The notes beneath the pieces were generated by a model. That model was not told the DNA's origin and made no database searches. It saw nothing but the letters and a program-made list of their open reading frames with translations. Below, piece after piece: positions 1 to 8,553 of a stretch of DNA of 64,000 nucleotides (the stretch's first letter is position 1; each line of letters opens with the position of its first letter). The stretch is from contig NZ_RAPV01000001.1 of NCBI RefSeq assembly GCF_003610295.1, positions 2,790,001 through 2,854,000 on the forward strand. The letters are read 5' to 3'. A program made the translations under genes and the position numbers. This DNA comes from Paraburkholderia sp. BL23I1N1 (GTDB lineage Bacteria > Pseudomonadota > Gammaproteobacteria > Burkholderiales > Burkholderiaceae).

Positions 1-1092
1 TGGGTAGTGGATACGCTTCGTCGTCACCACGAGTGTGTTGTCGACGGTCAGGCGGTGGCTTTCCATGGTCCAGTGTGCCGTCACGATGCCTTCGCGTCGC
101 GGCCAGCCCAACGCCTTGCGCTGGGCATCGGAAAGCGGCTCGGTCTCGATCGCCGAAACTCGCAACGGCACGACCTTGTCTGCAAGCAGGCCGAGCTGCG
201 GCGTATAGGCGTTGGTCGCCAGCATCAGAGCCGGGGCGCTCGCACTGCCTCGCGGGGTTTGCACCTTGATGACCGGTCCCTCCGTGTAAGAGAGCAGCGG
301 CGTATTCTCGTAGATTTTGACGCCCGAGCGCAGCGCCGCGCGCCTGAGCCCCATCACGTACTTGCCGGGATGGAGCGTGCCGCCGCGCGACACGTAGTTG
401 CCAAACAGAAACGCCGGCGGAATGCCACGAGCACGCATCTCAGCCTGATCGAGAAACTCTGATTGAAAGCCCAACCCGGCGCCGGTTCGCATGTCCTCGC
501 GCACCTTCTCTTCCTGCGCAGGATCAATGCCTGCACGGATAATGCCGGTCTGGTTGTAGTCGCAGTCAATCTCGTACTCTTTGAGCTTGCCCTCCACGAA
601 AGGGACGGCGTCCTCGTAGTAGCGGACGATCTCCTTCCCTTTTTCGTTGCCTATGCTCTTGAGAAAAAGATCGTACTCGAGCGCGAGTGCGCCGGCCAGA
701 TAGCCCGCGTTGCGTCCACTTGCACCAAAGCCGGCAAACTCGCGCTCGAGTACGATCACTTTCGCTCCGTGCCTGACCAGTTCCAGCGCAGCCGACAGCC
801 CGGCAAACCCGGCGCCGACGATGACCACATCCGCGCTCGCGTCGCCCACGAGTTCCGGCTGCATGTCGCCCGGCCTTTCAACCCAGCCGCCAAGCGCGCG
901 GTACTTCTCCATGTCAGCGGTCATTCTGGCCTCCTCCACGGGTCCAGGCGATTCGACGCGTGAGCATTGCGTGGCCGCCACTGCCGGCACCACCACGGCT
1001 GCGGCCGCCGCGCCCTTGATGAAGGTGCGGCGGCTGACTCCGGAACGCGAGCCGTCTTGTTGTCCTGCCTGTGCTTCCGTTGTCTCGCTCAT
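1..1092 (-). CDS. FAD-dependent oxidoreductase (DAO family), Tat-type N-terminus, 3' end outside window
   Basis: An open frame of 364 codons runs off the left edge, so the C-terminus is missing. The ATG at 1092 is preceded by GGAGCGAGC. Around residues 20-26 lies SRRTFIKG, a twin-arginine motif, followed by an Ala/Val-rich hydrophobic stretch, so periplasmic export as a folded flavoprotein is likely. The FAD dinucleotide-binding motif VVIVGAGFAGLSAALEL follows near residue 78. The segment GASGRNAGYLAG is typical of D-amino-acid-oxidase-fold (DAO) enzymes such as gamma-glutamylputrescine or sarcosine oxidases. It is the last visible gene of a minus-strand run and starts 10 nt after the thiolase stop. 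The substrate is probably an amine or amino acid, inferred from family only; the exact reaction cannot be read from the sequence. Confidence 0.85.
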   Translation of the reverse strand, partial: MSETTEAQAGQQDGSRSGVSRRTFIKGAAAAAVVVPAVAATQCSRVESPGPVEEARMTADMEKYRALGGWVERPGDMQPELVGDASADVVIVGAGFAGLSAALELVRHGAKVIVLEREFAGFGASGRNAGYLAGALALEYDLFLKSIGNEKGKEIVRYYEDAVPFVEGKLKEYEIDCDYNQTGIIRAGIDPAQEEKVREDMRTGAGLGFQSEFLDQAEMRARGIPPAFLFGNYVSRGGTLHPGKYVMGLRRAALRSGVKIYENTPLLSYTEGPVIKVQTPRGSASAPALMLATNAYTPQLGLLADKVVPLRVSAIETEPLSDAQRKALGWPRREGIVTAHWTMESHRLTVDNTLVVTTKRIHYP

Positions 1093-1102
1093 GCTCGCTC
1101 CA

Positions 1103-2344
1103 TCAAGTCTTGCTCAGAATGTGTACGGCAAGCGCCGCCTCTTCGATGCCCTGAAATCCGCCGCCGTTTTCCTGAATTGCGTGCCGCGCGCCGGATACCT
1201 GACGCGCGCCCGCTTCGCCGCGCAGCTGAGTCACCAGTTCGTATAGCTGACCGATTCCCGTCGCACCCAGTGGATGACCTTTCGATTCGAGGCCACCGGA
1301 TGTGTTGATTGGAATGCGCCCCCCGAGGGTGAACTCGCCGTGCTCGGCTGCGGGGCCGCCCTGGCCGATCGGGACCAGTTGCAGATTTTCGGCCTGGATG
1401 ATTTCCCCCATTGCCGACGCGTCGTGCACTTCTGCGACATCTATGTCCTCGGGGCCGAGGCCTGCCTGTTGATAGGCCTGCAGCGCCGCGAGGCGGCCGA
1501 TATTCTTCTCCGGCTCGTCGGCTCGTCGATGCGTGAAGCTGCGGATCACGCTCGCCGCAATCCGGATGCAACGCTCGTGGTCGGCGCCGATGCGCCGCAG
1601 TCCCTCCTTGGTGCAGAGGATCGCCGCTGCCGCACCGTCCGTGACCGGCGCGCACATCGGCAGCGTGATCGGATACGTGATCGGCGGTGCCGCAAGCACT
1701 TCATCGATCGTGAACGGCTGGCGGAACTGCGAATACGGGTTGTGCACCGAATGCAGATGGTTCTTCGACGACACGGCGGCGATCTGGCGTTGCGTGGTGC
1801 CGTAGATCTTCATGTGATACCGGCACAGCGCGGCGTAGACCGACATGAAGCGGCTATAGGGCCGATCGGACTCTGATCCGGGCGGCGGCTCCATGCCTTC
1901 GCCGAGCTTCATCAGGCTGGCGAAGTTCTCGTCGACGCGCGACACGTCCCAGCCCGCCTCGAAGAGAGCGAATGATTTCGCCTTGTCCGCTACGTTCATC
2001 TTCTCCGCGCCGAGCGCGAGCGCCACATCGCAGGCGCCCGACCGAAGTGCCTGGGCTGCGAGATGCACCGCGGTGCTGCCCGATGCGCAGGCGTTTTCGA
2101 CGTTGTAGACCGGAATGCCTTCAATCCCGATCTTGCTGAACACGACCTGCCCCGGAATTGACAGCTGGCCCTGCAGCGGCCCGTTGGTGATGCCAGCATA
2201 GAAAGCCGCGCCGATCGCCTCTGCGCCACAGCCCGCATCCTTCAATGCTCCGCGTAGCGCTTCGCCCGCGAGATCGTCGATGCTGCGCTCGAAGTGCCGG
2301 CCGAACACGGTCATCGCAATGCCGGCGATGTAAATGTCGCTCAT
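1103..2344 (-). CDS. Thiolase family protein (acetyl-CoA acetyltransferase / SCP-x-like)
   Basis: The 413-residue protein has thiolase landmarks: the nucleophilic Cys in ENACASGS (about residue 86) and the C-terminal GHPLGATGIGQ active-site loop. The divergent N-terminus (YIAGIAMTVFGRH) resembles SCP-x-type or lipid-transfer thiolases rather than classical FadA or PhaA. Such enzymes cleave 3-ketoacyl-CoAs, often of branched or sterol-like side chains. It lies between the acyl-CoA synthetase (25 nt upstream) and the FAD oxidoreductase, which suggests a CoA-dependent degradation module in which this protein does the thiolytic step. The start ATG at 2344 gives the usual family length. Substrate specificity is inference. 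Confidence 0.88.
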   Translation of the reverse strand: MSDIYIAGIAMTVFGRHFERSIDDLAGEALRGALKDAGCGAEAIGAAFYAGITNGPLQGQLSIPGQVVFSKIGIEGIPVYNVENACASGSTAVHLAAQALRSGACDVALALGAEKMNVADKAKSFALFEAGWDVSRVDENFASLMKLGEGMEPPPGSESDRPYSRFMSVYAALCRYHMKIYGTTQRQIAAVSSKNHLHSVHNPYSQFRQPFTIDEVLAAPPITYPITLPMCAPVTDGAAAAILCTKEGLRRIGADHERCIRIAASVIRSFTHRRADEPEKNIGRLAALQAYQQAGLGPEDIDVAEVHDASAMGEIIQAENLQLVPIGQGGPAAEHGEFTLGGRIPINTSGGLESKGHPLGATGIGQLYELVTQLRGEAGARQVSGARHAIQENGGGFQGIEEAALAVHILSKT

Positions 2345-2369
2345 GGTGTTTTATCTCAACGTTGCTGAC

Positions 2370-3923
2370 TCAGATCCGACGGGTTTGACCCTGCCAGTAC
2401 TGCTCGCGCAGATCCTTCTTCAGCACCTTGCCGGCCGCGCTGCGAGGCAGTGCCGCGACGAAGTCCACAGTCTTCGGTGCCTTGATCGAGCCGAGCTTCT
2501 CCTTGCACAACGCCACGAGATCTTCGGCATTGACGCTCTGACCCGCGTTGAGCTCCACCACCGCCTTCACGGCCTCCCCCCACTTTTCGTCGGGCACACC
2601 GATCACCGCGCAATCCTGCACCGCCGGATGGGCCCAGATCACCTGCTCGACTTCGCTCGGATAGACGTTGAAGCCGCCGCTGATGATCATGTCCTTCTTG
2701 CGGTCGGTGATGTTCAGATACCCTTCGGAATCCAGATGACCGACGTCGCCCGTGTGCAGCCAGCCGTCGATGATCGTTTCCCCAGTCTTCTCCGGCGCCT
2801 TGTAGTAGCCCTTCATGACGAGGTCGCCGCGCACGCAGATTTCGCCGGTCTCGCCCTGCGGCAGGATCTCGCCGCGATGGTTCATGATTTCGACGCGGAT
2901 CAGCGGGTTGGGCCTGCCGACCGACGAGAGCCGGCTGTCCGGCGCAGGCTTGCCGTCGACGAAGTGCTCGGCAGGCGTGAGATAGGAGATGGACGCCGGG
3001 GCTTCCGTCTGTCCGTAGCCGCCCGCCATGATCGGACCGAACACTTCGATCGCGCGCTTGAGCTTCTCCACCGACATCGGCGCGGCGCCATACAGGAAGC
3101 ACTTGAGCGACGAAAAATCCTGGTCCTCGATGCCGGGGATATCGAGCAGACGGTAGATGACCGTCGGCGGCAGGAAGAACTCCGTGACCCGATGCTTCGC
3201 GATCGCCGCGAGAAGAAGCGCCGGCTCCGGCTTGGGCAACACGACCACCGTGCCGCCGCGCGCGGTGCACGGCAGCGAGAGCATTCCCGCGGTATGCGTC
3301 ATGGGCGCGGCGGCGAGATTGACCGGACGCTCCACGCCATACGGAAACGCCATCATGAACTGCGCGAAGTAGGTTTGAAACGCGCGATGCGTGTTCATCA
3401 CACCCTTCGGCAAACCCGTCGTTCCACCCGTGGCCGAAAGGGTCACGATGTCGTCCATGTCGTAATCGACGCGCGGCTCTGTCGCAGGTTGTGCCGCGCT
3501 CCACTTCTCGAGCGACGGCGCCCACGGCAGATCGGCATCGATACAGATCCAGAGCCTGACCTTGGGCAGGCTGGGACGCAGCGCTTCGATCGCCGGTGCG
3601 AACGCCTGATGAAAGAACAGCGCTTCGCAATCGAACGCGTCGAGGAGGTACTGGTTCTCCTGCGGCGCGTTGCGCCCGTTCACCGGGATCCACACCACGC
3701 CCGCACGCCACAGCCCCAGCGTGCAGGTCCATGCCGTGACGTCGTTGTCGGCCCAGACCGCTGCCTTCGCTTCCTTTTCGAAGCCGGCGGCGAGCAGGCC
3801 GTTGGCGATGCGGCACGACAACGCGTGCACCTCATCGAACGAATAGCCACGCTCGTCCTGGATATACGCGATGCCGTTGGGGTTGATGTGCCAACCGCGG
3901 TCGAAGAAATCAATGATTGCCAT
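2370..3923 (-). CDS. Acyl-CoA synthetase (AMP-dependent, class I adenylate-forming)
   Basis: This 517-residue ANL-superfamily enzyme would activate a carboxylic acid to its CoA thioester. Visible motifs are the phosphate-binding loop SATGGTTGLPKGVM, GGYGQTEAP (the YGxTE motif), GWLHTGDVGHLDSEGY with the hinge region DRKKDMIISGGFNVYP, and the catalytic Lys in SAAGKVLKKDLR at the C-terminus. The frame stays open upstream to 4502, but the first sensible Met is at 3923 (MAIIDFFDRGW). The upstream part overlaps the neighbouring gene antisense-style in composition and has no homology-like content. The gene sits between the saccharopine-dehydrogenase-like gene and the thiolase and would feed CoA esters to the latter. 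The acid chain type is unknown. Confidence 0.9.
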   Translation of the reverse strand: MAIIDFFDRGWHINPNGIAYIQDERGYSFDEVHALSCRIANGLLAAGFEKEAKAAVWADNDVTAWTCTLGLWRAGVVWIPVNGRNAPQENQYLLDAFDCEALFFHQAFAPAIEALRPSLPKVRLWICIDADLPWAPSLEKWSAAQPATEPRVDYDMDDIVTLSATGGTTGLPKGVMNTHRAFQTYFAQFMMAFPYGVERPVNLAAAPMTHTAGMLSLPCTARGGTVVVLPKPEPALLLAAIAKHRVTEFFLPPTVIYRLLDIPGIEDQDFSSLKCFLYGAAPMSVEKLKRAIEVFGPIMAGGYGQTEAPASISYLTPAEHFVDGKPAPDSRLSSVGRPNPLIRVEIMNHRGEILPQGETGEICVRGDLVMKGYYKAPEKTGETIIDGWLHTGDVGHLDSEGYLNITDRKKDMIISGGFNVYPSEVEQVIWAHPAVQDCAVIGVPDEKWGEAVKAVVELNAGQSVNAEDLVALCKEKLGSIKAPKTVDFVAALPRSAAGKVLKKDLREQYWQGQTRRI

Positions 3924-3969
3924 ATCCCATGTTTCCCTGAATCTGTGCTGAATCTGCTCGTCGCGGCGC

Positions 3970-5103
3970 TTAAAGCGGCGCGACGGTCGCGCGCGCGAGT
4001 CCGCGCTGCTCGAGGAACCCGAGCAGATAGCGATGCCCGAATGCCTTGGAACCCGAAGCGAAGCCCACTTTCGCAGTCTCACCGTCGAGGAGCTTGATGG
4101 CCGCGGCCGTCTGGATGGCGCCAGTCGCGATGTATGGCGTAATACCGTGCACGGTCGCGCGAACGGCCGAAAGCTGGCCACGGCCGATCGCGAAGTCAAC
4201 AGTGCGATGAAGCGACGTGCGTTCGCGCGGCGGCATAGCCGGCGTGGTCGAATCGACGAGCTGTTTAAGCACCCCATCCTGCTGCTCGCGCGGCAAGTTC
4301 GCATACTCGGCGTCCCATTTCTGTCCGAGCGCATGCACCATCTGCATCGCATTGTTGTCGTAGAAGCCCACGCAGGAAACACAGCTGCGCACGCGCGGAT
4401 CGTGCTCGAAAGACACCGGCAGCGACGTACCGCCCCACGGCAGCGCGAACACTGGCTGAAGGAAATCCGGAGAGGCGATGGTGAACGAAGCGTGCCTGTC
4501 ATGCGGCATCAGCTTTTTTTCCCACAGATAGCAGGCTTCCTGACGATAGCCTTCGAAGATCGTCGCGGTGGAGCCCACGCTCACACCGGCGCCGGCGCCT
4601 CGCGGGCCGCGCGTGAGCGTGGCGGTCTCCAGCGCATCGATGCCCGGTGTTTCGAGCGCCAGTTCGGCGGCGATTTCGGCGAACGTGTACATGTAGGCAT
4701 TCGACGGCGACACCAGCAGCCCGGCCTGCCGGAACTGCTCGCCGAACTGTTCGCGGACCTGACGGATATAGTGCTGCTCACCAGTGGTGTCGAGGTAATG
4801 GCAGCCTGCCTTGAGCGCCGCTTCCACGGCAGTGAGGCCGAAATTGAAGAAAGGCCCGACCGTATTGCACACGACCTTTGCACCGCGAAAGGCATTCTCG
4901 AGCGAATTCACGTTGTGCTCGGCCTCAATGACTTCGTAGTTTGCCGATTCGAGGCGCACGACCCGCTGCGCCATCATCTCCTGCGTACGCTTCGCATTGC
5001 GCGCTACGGCGGTGAAGGGAATGTCCTGGTCGATGAGCCAGTCCATGATCAACATGCCGGTGTAACCGCTTGCGCCATAAACGACGACGGGATGCTTTGC
5101 CAT
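3970..5103 (-). CDS. Saccharopine-dehydrogenase-like NAD(P)-binding protein
   Basis: This 377-residue protein has the N-terminal Rossmann motif VVVYGASGYTGMLI (residues 5-18). CNTVGPFFNFG and CHYLDTTGEQ follow, as in saccharopine-dehydrogenase-family and trans-acting enoyl-reductase-like proteins. The start at 5103 is supported by the Shine-Dalgarno CAGGAGACAAGC directly before ATG. The frame is open further upstream but has no better start. Family members with this architecture are often not lysine enzymes but reductases tied to lipid or aromatic catabolism, so true saccharopine dehydrogenase activity should not be assumed. It is the first gene of the distal transcription unit, behind a good promoter at 5222-5250. 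Confidence 0.85.
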   Translation of the reverse strand: MAKHPVVVYGASGYTGMLIMDWLIDQDIPFTAVARNAKRTQEMMAQRVVRLESANYEVIEAEHNVNSLENAFRGAKVVCNTVGPFFNFGLTAVEAALKAGCHYLDTTGEQHYIRQVREQFGEQFRQAGLLVSPSNAYMYTFAEIAAELALETPGIDALETATLTRGPRGAGAGVSVGSTATIFEGYRQEACYLWEKKLMPHDRHASFTIASPDFLQPVFALPWGGTSLPVSFEHDPRVRSCVSCVGFYDNNAMQMVHALGQKWDAEYANLPREQQDGVLKQLVDSTTPAMPPRERTSLHRTVDFAIGRGQLSAVRATVHGITPYIATGAIQTAAAIKLLDGETAKVGFASGSKAFGHRYLLGFLEQRGLARATVAPL

Positions 5104-5221
5104 GCTTGTCTCCTGAAACGTGATTGGCCGAATGTTGCGTCTGACAAATGCCTGGATGTCGCCGCGGCTGAAGAACTCCTCTGTCGGTCGATGTCGCGAC
5201 AACACATGCATTTTATAGAAC

Positions 5222-5250
5222 ACAATACAAAACTTAGTTAATGTTGACAA
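5222..5250 (-). promoter_or_regulatory. Sigma70-like promoter for the 5103-to-1 operon
   Basis: Read on the minus strand, TTGTCA (5250-5245), a 17-nt spacer and TATTGT (5227-5222) lie about 120 nt before the ATG at 5103. The surrounding DNA is markedly AT-rich in a GC-rich window. The 12-mer TTTTGTATTGTG covering the -10 recurs in the promoter at 15667-15694. Confidence 0.6.
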
Positions 5251-5321
5251 ATATATGATGCTGAGAAAAGACAGGGTATTCCCCTGTCTCCCCACTGCTC
5301 CTGACCATTACGACATGGCAG

Positions 5322-6002
5322 CTATTGCGTGCCTGCGGCGCTGCTACCCGGCGTCAGGCTCGCAAGATAGCTGGCCACCGCCTGGATGTCTTCGCCCGAC
5401 AGGGTGGCCGCCATCCCGTTCATTGCACCGTTTGGGTCATGACGTTCGCCCGTTTTGAAGGCAGCAAGCTGCTTCGCGAGATAGGCTTCGCCCTGGCCCG
5501 CCAGACGCGGCGCCTGATCCCGGCCCATGAACGACGCCCCGTGGCAGACCTGGCAGCTTTTCGCCGCTACGAGCGCCATCCCGCGCTTTTCGAGCGCCGC
5601 CTGGCCGTGCACCGCTTCGCTTTGGGCAGGCGCCTGCCGCGCGAAATAGACAGCCATCGACTTGATCTGCTCGTCCGTAAGCTCCCTCGCAATCGCCCCC
5701 ATGTAGGGGCTGGGTCGCTGGCCGCCAGCAAACGCGTGCAACTGGGCGACGAGATAAGCTTCTGGCTGTCCGGACAGCGCCGGATACCACGCGTTGACGG
5801 ACTGCCCGTGCGCACCGTGGCAGAAGTAGCAGGTCTCCTGCGGTTGCGGCCATGGGCTACCGTCTGCCACTGCCGTCTTGTCGATCTCGCTCATCGTCTT
5901 TTCGAAGCGCATACCGTCGAGGTAATCGCGTCCGTAGAGCGCTCCCACGCCCACGACGCCTGCCAGCACGACGACTGCGCTTACGATCCATGCCCGTTTC
6001 AT
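5322..6002 (-). CDS. Di-haem c-type cytochrome (c4-like)
   Basis: The 226-residue protein has an N-terminal hydrophobic signal or anchor (residues 4-24) and two class I cytochrome c domains. The haem motifs are CYFCHG (about 58-62) and CQVCHG (about 150-154). Likely Met axial ligands are in SPYMGAIA and GAMNGMAA. The fold and length match the c4 family, which carries electrons in the periplasm to terminal oxidases. Its ATG directly follows the TGA of the flavin amine oxidase gene (no gap between 6003 and 6002), so the two are translationally coupled. This cytochrome is therefore the probable electron acceptor of that flavoenzyme, which is inference from gene order and from the nicotine oxidoreductase NicA2/CycN precedent. 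Confidence 0.92.
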   Translation of the reverse strand: MKRAWIVSAVVVLAGVVGVGALYGRDYLDGMRFEKTMSEIDKTAVADGSPWPQPQETCYFCHGAHGQSVNAWYPALSGQPEAYLVAQLHAFAGGQRPSPYMGAIARELTDEQIKSMAVYFARQAPAQSEAVHGQAALEKRGMALVAAKSCQVCHGASFMGRDQAPRLAGQGEAYLAKQLAAFKTGERHDPNGAMNGMAATLSGEDIQAVASYLASLTPGSSAAGTQ

Positions 6003-7481
6003 TCACGCCACCTCGCCGCGTCGAGTGAAACCGGCCAGCGCCTGCAAGGCAGCACGGTGGCCCGAACGCACGGCACCGTCCATCGCGCCGGCCCAGATGT
6101 CGGCGGTTTCGGTCCCTGACCAGATCAGGCGCCCCACTTCGGGATGCAGATACTTGCCCCACTTCGTCCAGAAGCCCGGCGGCATGGGATTGATGCAATG
6201 CAGGGTCCATGGATCGACCCGGCCCCAGTCGTAGTCGTGGAACTGCGTCGGATGCAGCGCGCGGTCCCCGAATGCCTTGGCAAAAGTGGTCGACAGCGTC
6301 TTTTCGGCCATCGCGGAATCGTCCGGCAACATCCCCGGCGCGACGAATGCGGCGATCACGCCGAGCGATGCATCGGGAGGCGAGTTGTCGTACGCCATGA
6401 AGACGGGGCCACCGACCTGGAAGATCGTTCCGCAATAACCGGCGTCGCGCCAGAACGGTTTGTCGTAGACGTGGACCGTCTTGCGCATGGGGGCGTTCGC
6501 GGGCCAGTTCTGCTGGAGTTGCGTCCGCCCGCCGGGCAGTGGCGGATCGAAAACCACCTGATTGCACAGGGCCGGATTCATCGCAACGATCACACGACGC
6601 GCCTTGACGACGCCCTGATCGGTGTGCAACTCGACAACGTCGCGATCCCAGCCGGTGACCTTGCGCACGGGCGAGGACAGCCTGACCTTGTCGCCGAGTT
6701 GCTCGGCCATCTTGATGCTCAGACGCTGCGAACCGCCGATGATGCGCGTTTCCTGCGCGCCGCCCCTGAACGCTTCGAGCTGCGTGTAGTTGCAGCTTGC
6801 ACTGTTGATCATCGATAAGTAGTGCAGCAGACCCAGCTGCGCCGGCGCACCGCCCGTGGTCAGCTTCGCGGCTAGCGCGAGAAAGTAGCCGTCCTCGTAT
6901 TTCACGCCCTGCTGCAAGAGCCACTCGCCGTAAGAGAGCTTGTCCAGTTCCGCCAGATGCGATGCTTTCCACGGCGCGCCGGACGGCACGCCGCGCGACA
7001 GTTCGGCAAGCCGGTTGCCGATCGTGTCGTCACCCCCAGTGCCGCCATGAAAATCCTGCGCCACCGTAGCGCCCTGCGCCATCACGACGGTCTTACCCGT
7101 GTACCAGCTCGCAAACGTATCGATCTCGAGTTGACGTGCCAGATCGAAGATCGCGGTCTGGCCGGGACCGATCCACTGCCCTCCGGCTTCGGAAACGACG
7201 CCGTGTCCGAGGTCGTGGTTATAGGTGCGCCCACCGACGCGGTTGCGTGCCTCGAGCACGACGAACGAATCGCATCCGGCCAGTTTGAGGTCACGGCCCG
7301 CGGTCAATCCAGCGAGACCCGCGCCGATGATCGCGACGTCCAGAATGTCGCCGTTCTTGGGCTTCGTTACGGCGGCCTGTGCCAGCGACATGCCGCCGGC
7401 CGCGAGTGACGCCGCGCCCATCGCTGTAACGCGTAGCAGCTGGCGCCGGGTCTGTGTATCCGGCTTACGTTTCCGATCCAT
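6003..7481 (-). CDS. Flavin monoamine oxidase family protein, Tat-exported
   Basis: The 492-residue protein starts with a twin-arginine signal (TRRQLLRVT, about residues 11-19) and an Ala-rich hydrophobic core. It carries the FAD motif VAIIGAGLAGLTAGRDL (from about residue 49) and the ARNRVGGRT motif of the flavin amine oxidase family. The C-terminus has GTETADIWAGAMDGAVRSG, the usual second FAD contact. Members oxidise amines to imines. The Tat signal places it in the periplasm, where oxygen or a cytochrome can accept electrons. The adjacent coupled cytochrome c gene favours the latter, making this an amine dehydrogenase in practice. The substrate is unknown. Confidence 0.9.
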   Translation of the reverse strand: MDRKRKPDTQTRRQLLRVTAMGAASLAAGGMSLAQAAVTKPKNGDILDVAIIGAGLAGLTAGRDLKLAGCDSFVVLEARNRVGGRTYNHDLGHGVVSEAGGQWIGPGQTAIFDLARQLEIDTFASWYTGKTVVMAQGATVAQDFHGGTGGDDTIGNRLAELSRGVPSGAPWKASHLAELDKLSYGEWLLQQGVKYEDGYFLALAAKLTTGGAPAQLGLLHYLSMINSASCNYTQLEAFRGGAQETRIIGGSQRLSIKMAEQLGDKVRLSSPVRKVTGWDRDVVELHTDQGVVKARRVIVAMNPALCNQVVFDPPLPGGRTQLQQNWPANAPMRKTVHVYDKPFWRDAGYCGTIFQVGGPVFMAYDNSPPDASLGVIAAFVAPGMLPDDSAMAEKTLSTTFAKAFGDRALHPTQFHDYDWGRVDPWTLHCINPMPPGFWTKWGKYLHPEVGRLIWSGTETADIWAGAMDGAVRSGHRAALQALAGFTRRGEVA

Positions 7482-7570
7482 CTTTCATGCCCAATTCAGT
7501 TTCATTGTTTCTCCCCCTTTCTTCTCTGCTCTTACGGAGAACGTTCTAACAAGGTAGCGACTGGCGTTTC

Positions 7571-8536
7571 TCAATGGACCGTCAGTACCCCCTCCTGCGA
7601 GAACAACACCGGTTTGCCGGCGCCATCAATCAATGCAGCGGTGAGCGTTGCGCGATCATCGCGCTGATGAACCTCGAATGACGTGCTGCCCTCGCGTTGC
7701 CGGAACACAAGGCCATCGAGCCCGACGCCCATCAGTCCGTTTCGAGTCGCTACGAGATCGGTGATCGAACTCTTCGTGCCCGTGTTCAGCGCCGCCCACG
7801 TCGCCCCGCCGTCGCTGCTCTGGTACAGGCTGCCCAGCAGCCCGCCCACCACGATCCGCCCGTCGGGCAGCGCCACGCCCGTCCACAGCGTGCCCTTGCC
7901 GCCCGTTGCCTGATAGCTCCAGTTCGCGCCACCATCCGTGGACTTCAGCACCATCCCCTGTTCCGAATCGATATAGAGCGCGCCCTGGCGGTCGGCAAAA
8001 ATGTGGTACAGGTTGCGGTCCGCCTTCGTGCCACCCGGCGGCTTCGGCACAATCACCTTCGTCCACGTCTTGCCGCCGTCGTGCGTGGCGAGCATCAGCG
8101 ACCACAGGCCTACCGCAATGCCGTCCTTCTCGCCCGTGAAGAGCACGGAGAAGAGCGGTTGGTCCACCGAGAGGTCCATGCGCTGCTTCTGCCAGGTCTC
8201 GCCGCCGTCGCCCGTTGCGAGAATCACGCCCCACTGGCCGACCGCCCAGCCGTGCTGCGCGTCGGTAAAGGTGACGGCTGAGAGCGTCGCCGAAACAGCC
8301 ACTCCTTTCGCCTTGCGCCACGTCTTTCCTTCGTCATCCGAAAGGATGATGACACCATGCTCGCCCACCGCGACGATGCGCAAACCGGCGCGCGCCGCGT
8401 CCATCAACATCATGTGCGCTGGCGCGGTCCACGCATGGGCGGGCCTGGCAGCCCAGTCCGCAACGGTTCCGGGCGGGAGGGCCCAGACTGCAGCGCTCAC
8501 GCACAGCGCGGCACAGGTAACAAGCATCTTGATCAT
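7571..8536 (-). CDS. YCF48/BNR-like beta-propeller protein, secreted
   Basis: The 321-residue product begins with a signal peptide (MIKMLVTCAALCVSAAVWA). It carries repeated blades with the S-x-D-x-G-x-T-W motif: SDDEGKTWRK, TGDGGETWQK, THDGGKTWTK, STDGGANWSY and SSDGGATWAA. This is the YCF48/HCF136-like or sialidase-type propeller. The frame continues upstream to 9247 inside the MMPL gene, but the ATG at 8536 with GGGGAGACGCAGTC before it and a clean signal peptide fix the start. It lies 17 nt after the MMPL gene. YCF48 proteins next to MMPL and DUF1302/DUF1329 genes recur in hydrophobic-compound catabolic loci, so an assembly or scaffold role at the periplasmic face of the transporter is a reasonable guess. 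Confidence 0.88.
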   Translation of the reverse strand: MIKMLVTCAALCVSAAVWALPPGTVADWAARPAHAWTAPAHMMLMDAARAGLRIVAVGEHGVIILSDDEGKTWRKAKGVAVSATLSAVTFTDAQHGWAVGQWGVILATGDGGETWQKQRMDLSVDQPLFSVLFTGEKDGIAVGLWSLMLATHDGGKTWTKVIVPKPPGGTKADRNLYHIFADRQGALYIDSEQGMVLKSTDGGANWSYQATGGKGTLWTGVALPDGRIVVGGLLGSLYQSSDGGATWAALNTGTKSSITDLVATRNGLMGVGLDGLVFRQREGSTSFEVHQRDDRATLTAALIDGAGKPVLFSQEGVLTVH

Positions 8537-8553
8537 GACTGCGTCTCCCCTGT

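Noticed and set aside
2334..4097. 587-residue plus-strand open frame
   Set aside because: It is antisense to the acyl-CoA synthetase, is Arg/His-rich with no motifs, and is a typical GC-rich shadow.
3970..5103. True saccharopine dehydrogenase of lysine metabolism
   Set aside because: Only the N-terminal Rossmann domain resembles it, and the neighbours are CoA-dependent catabolic genes.
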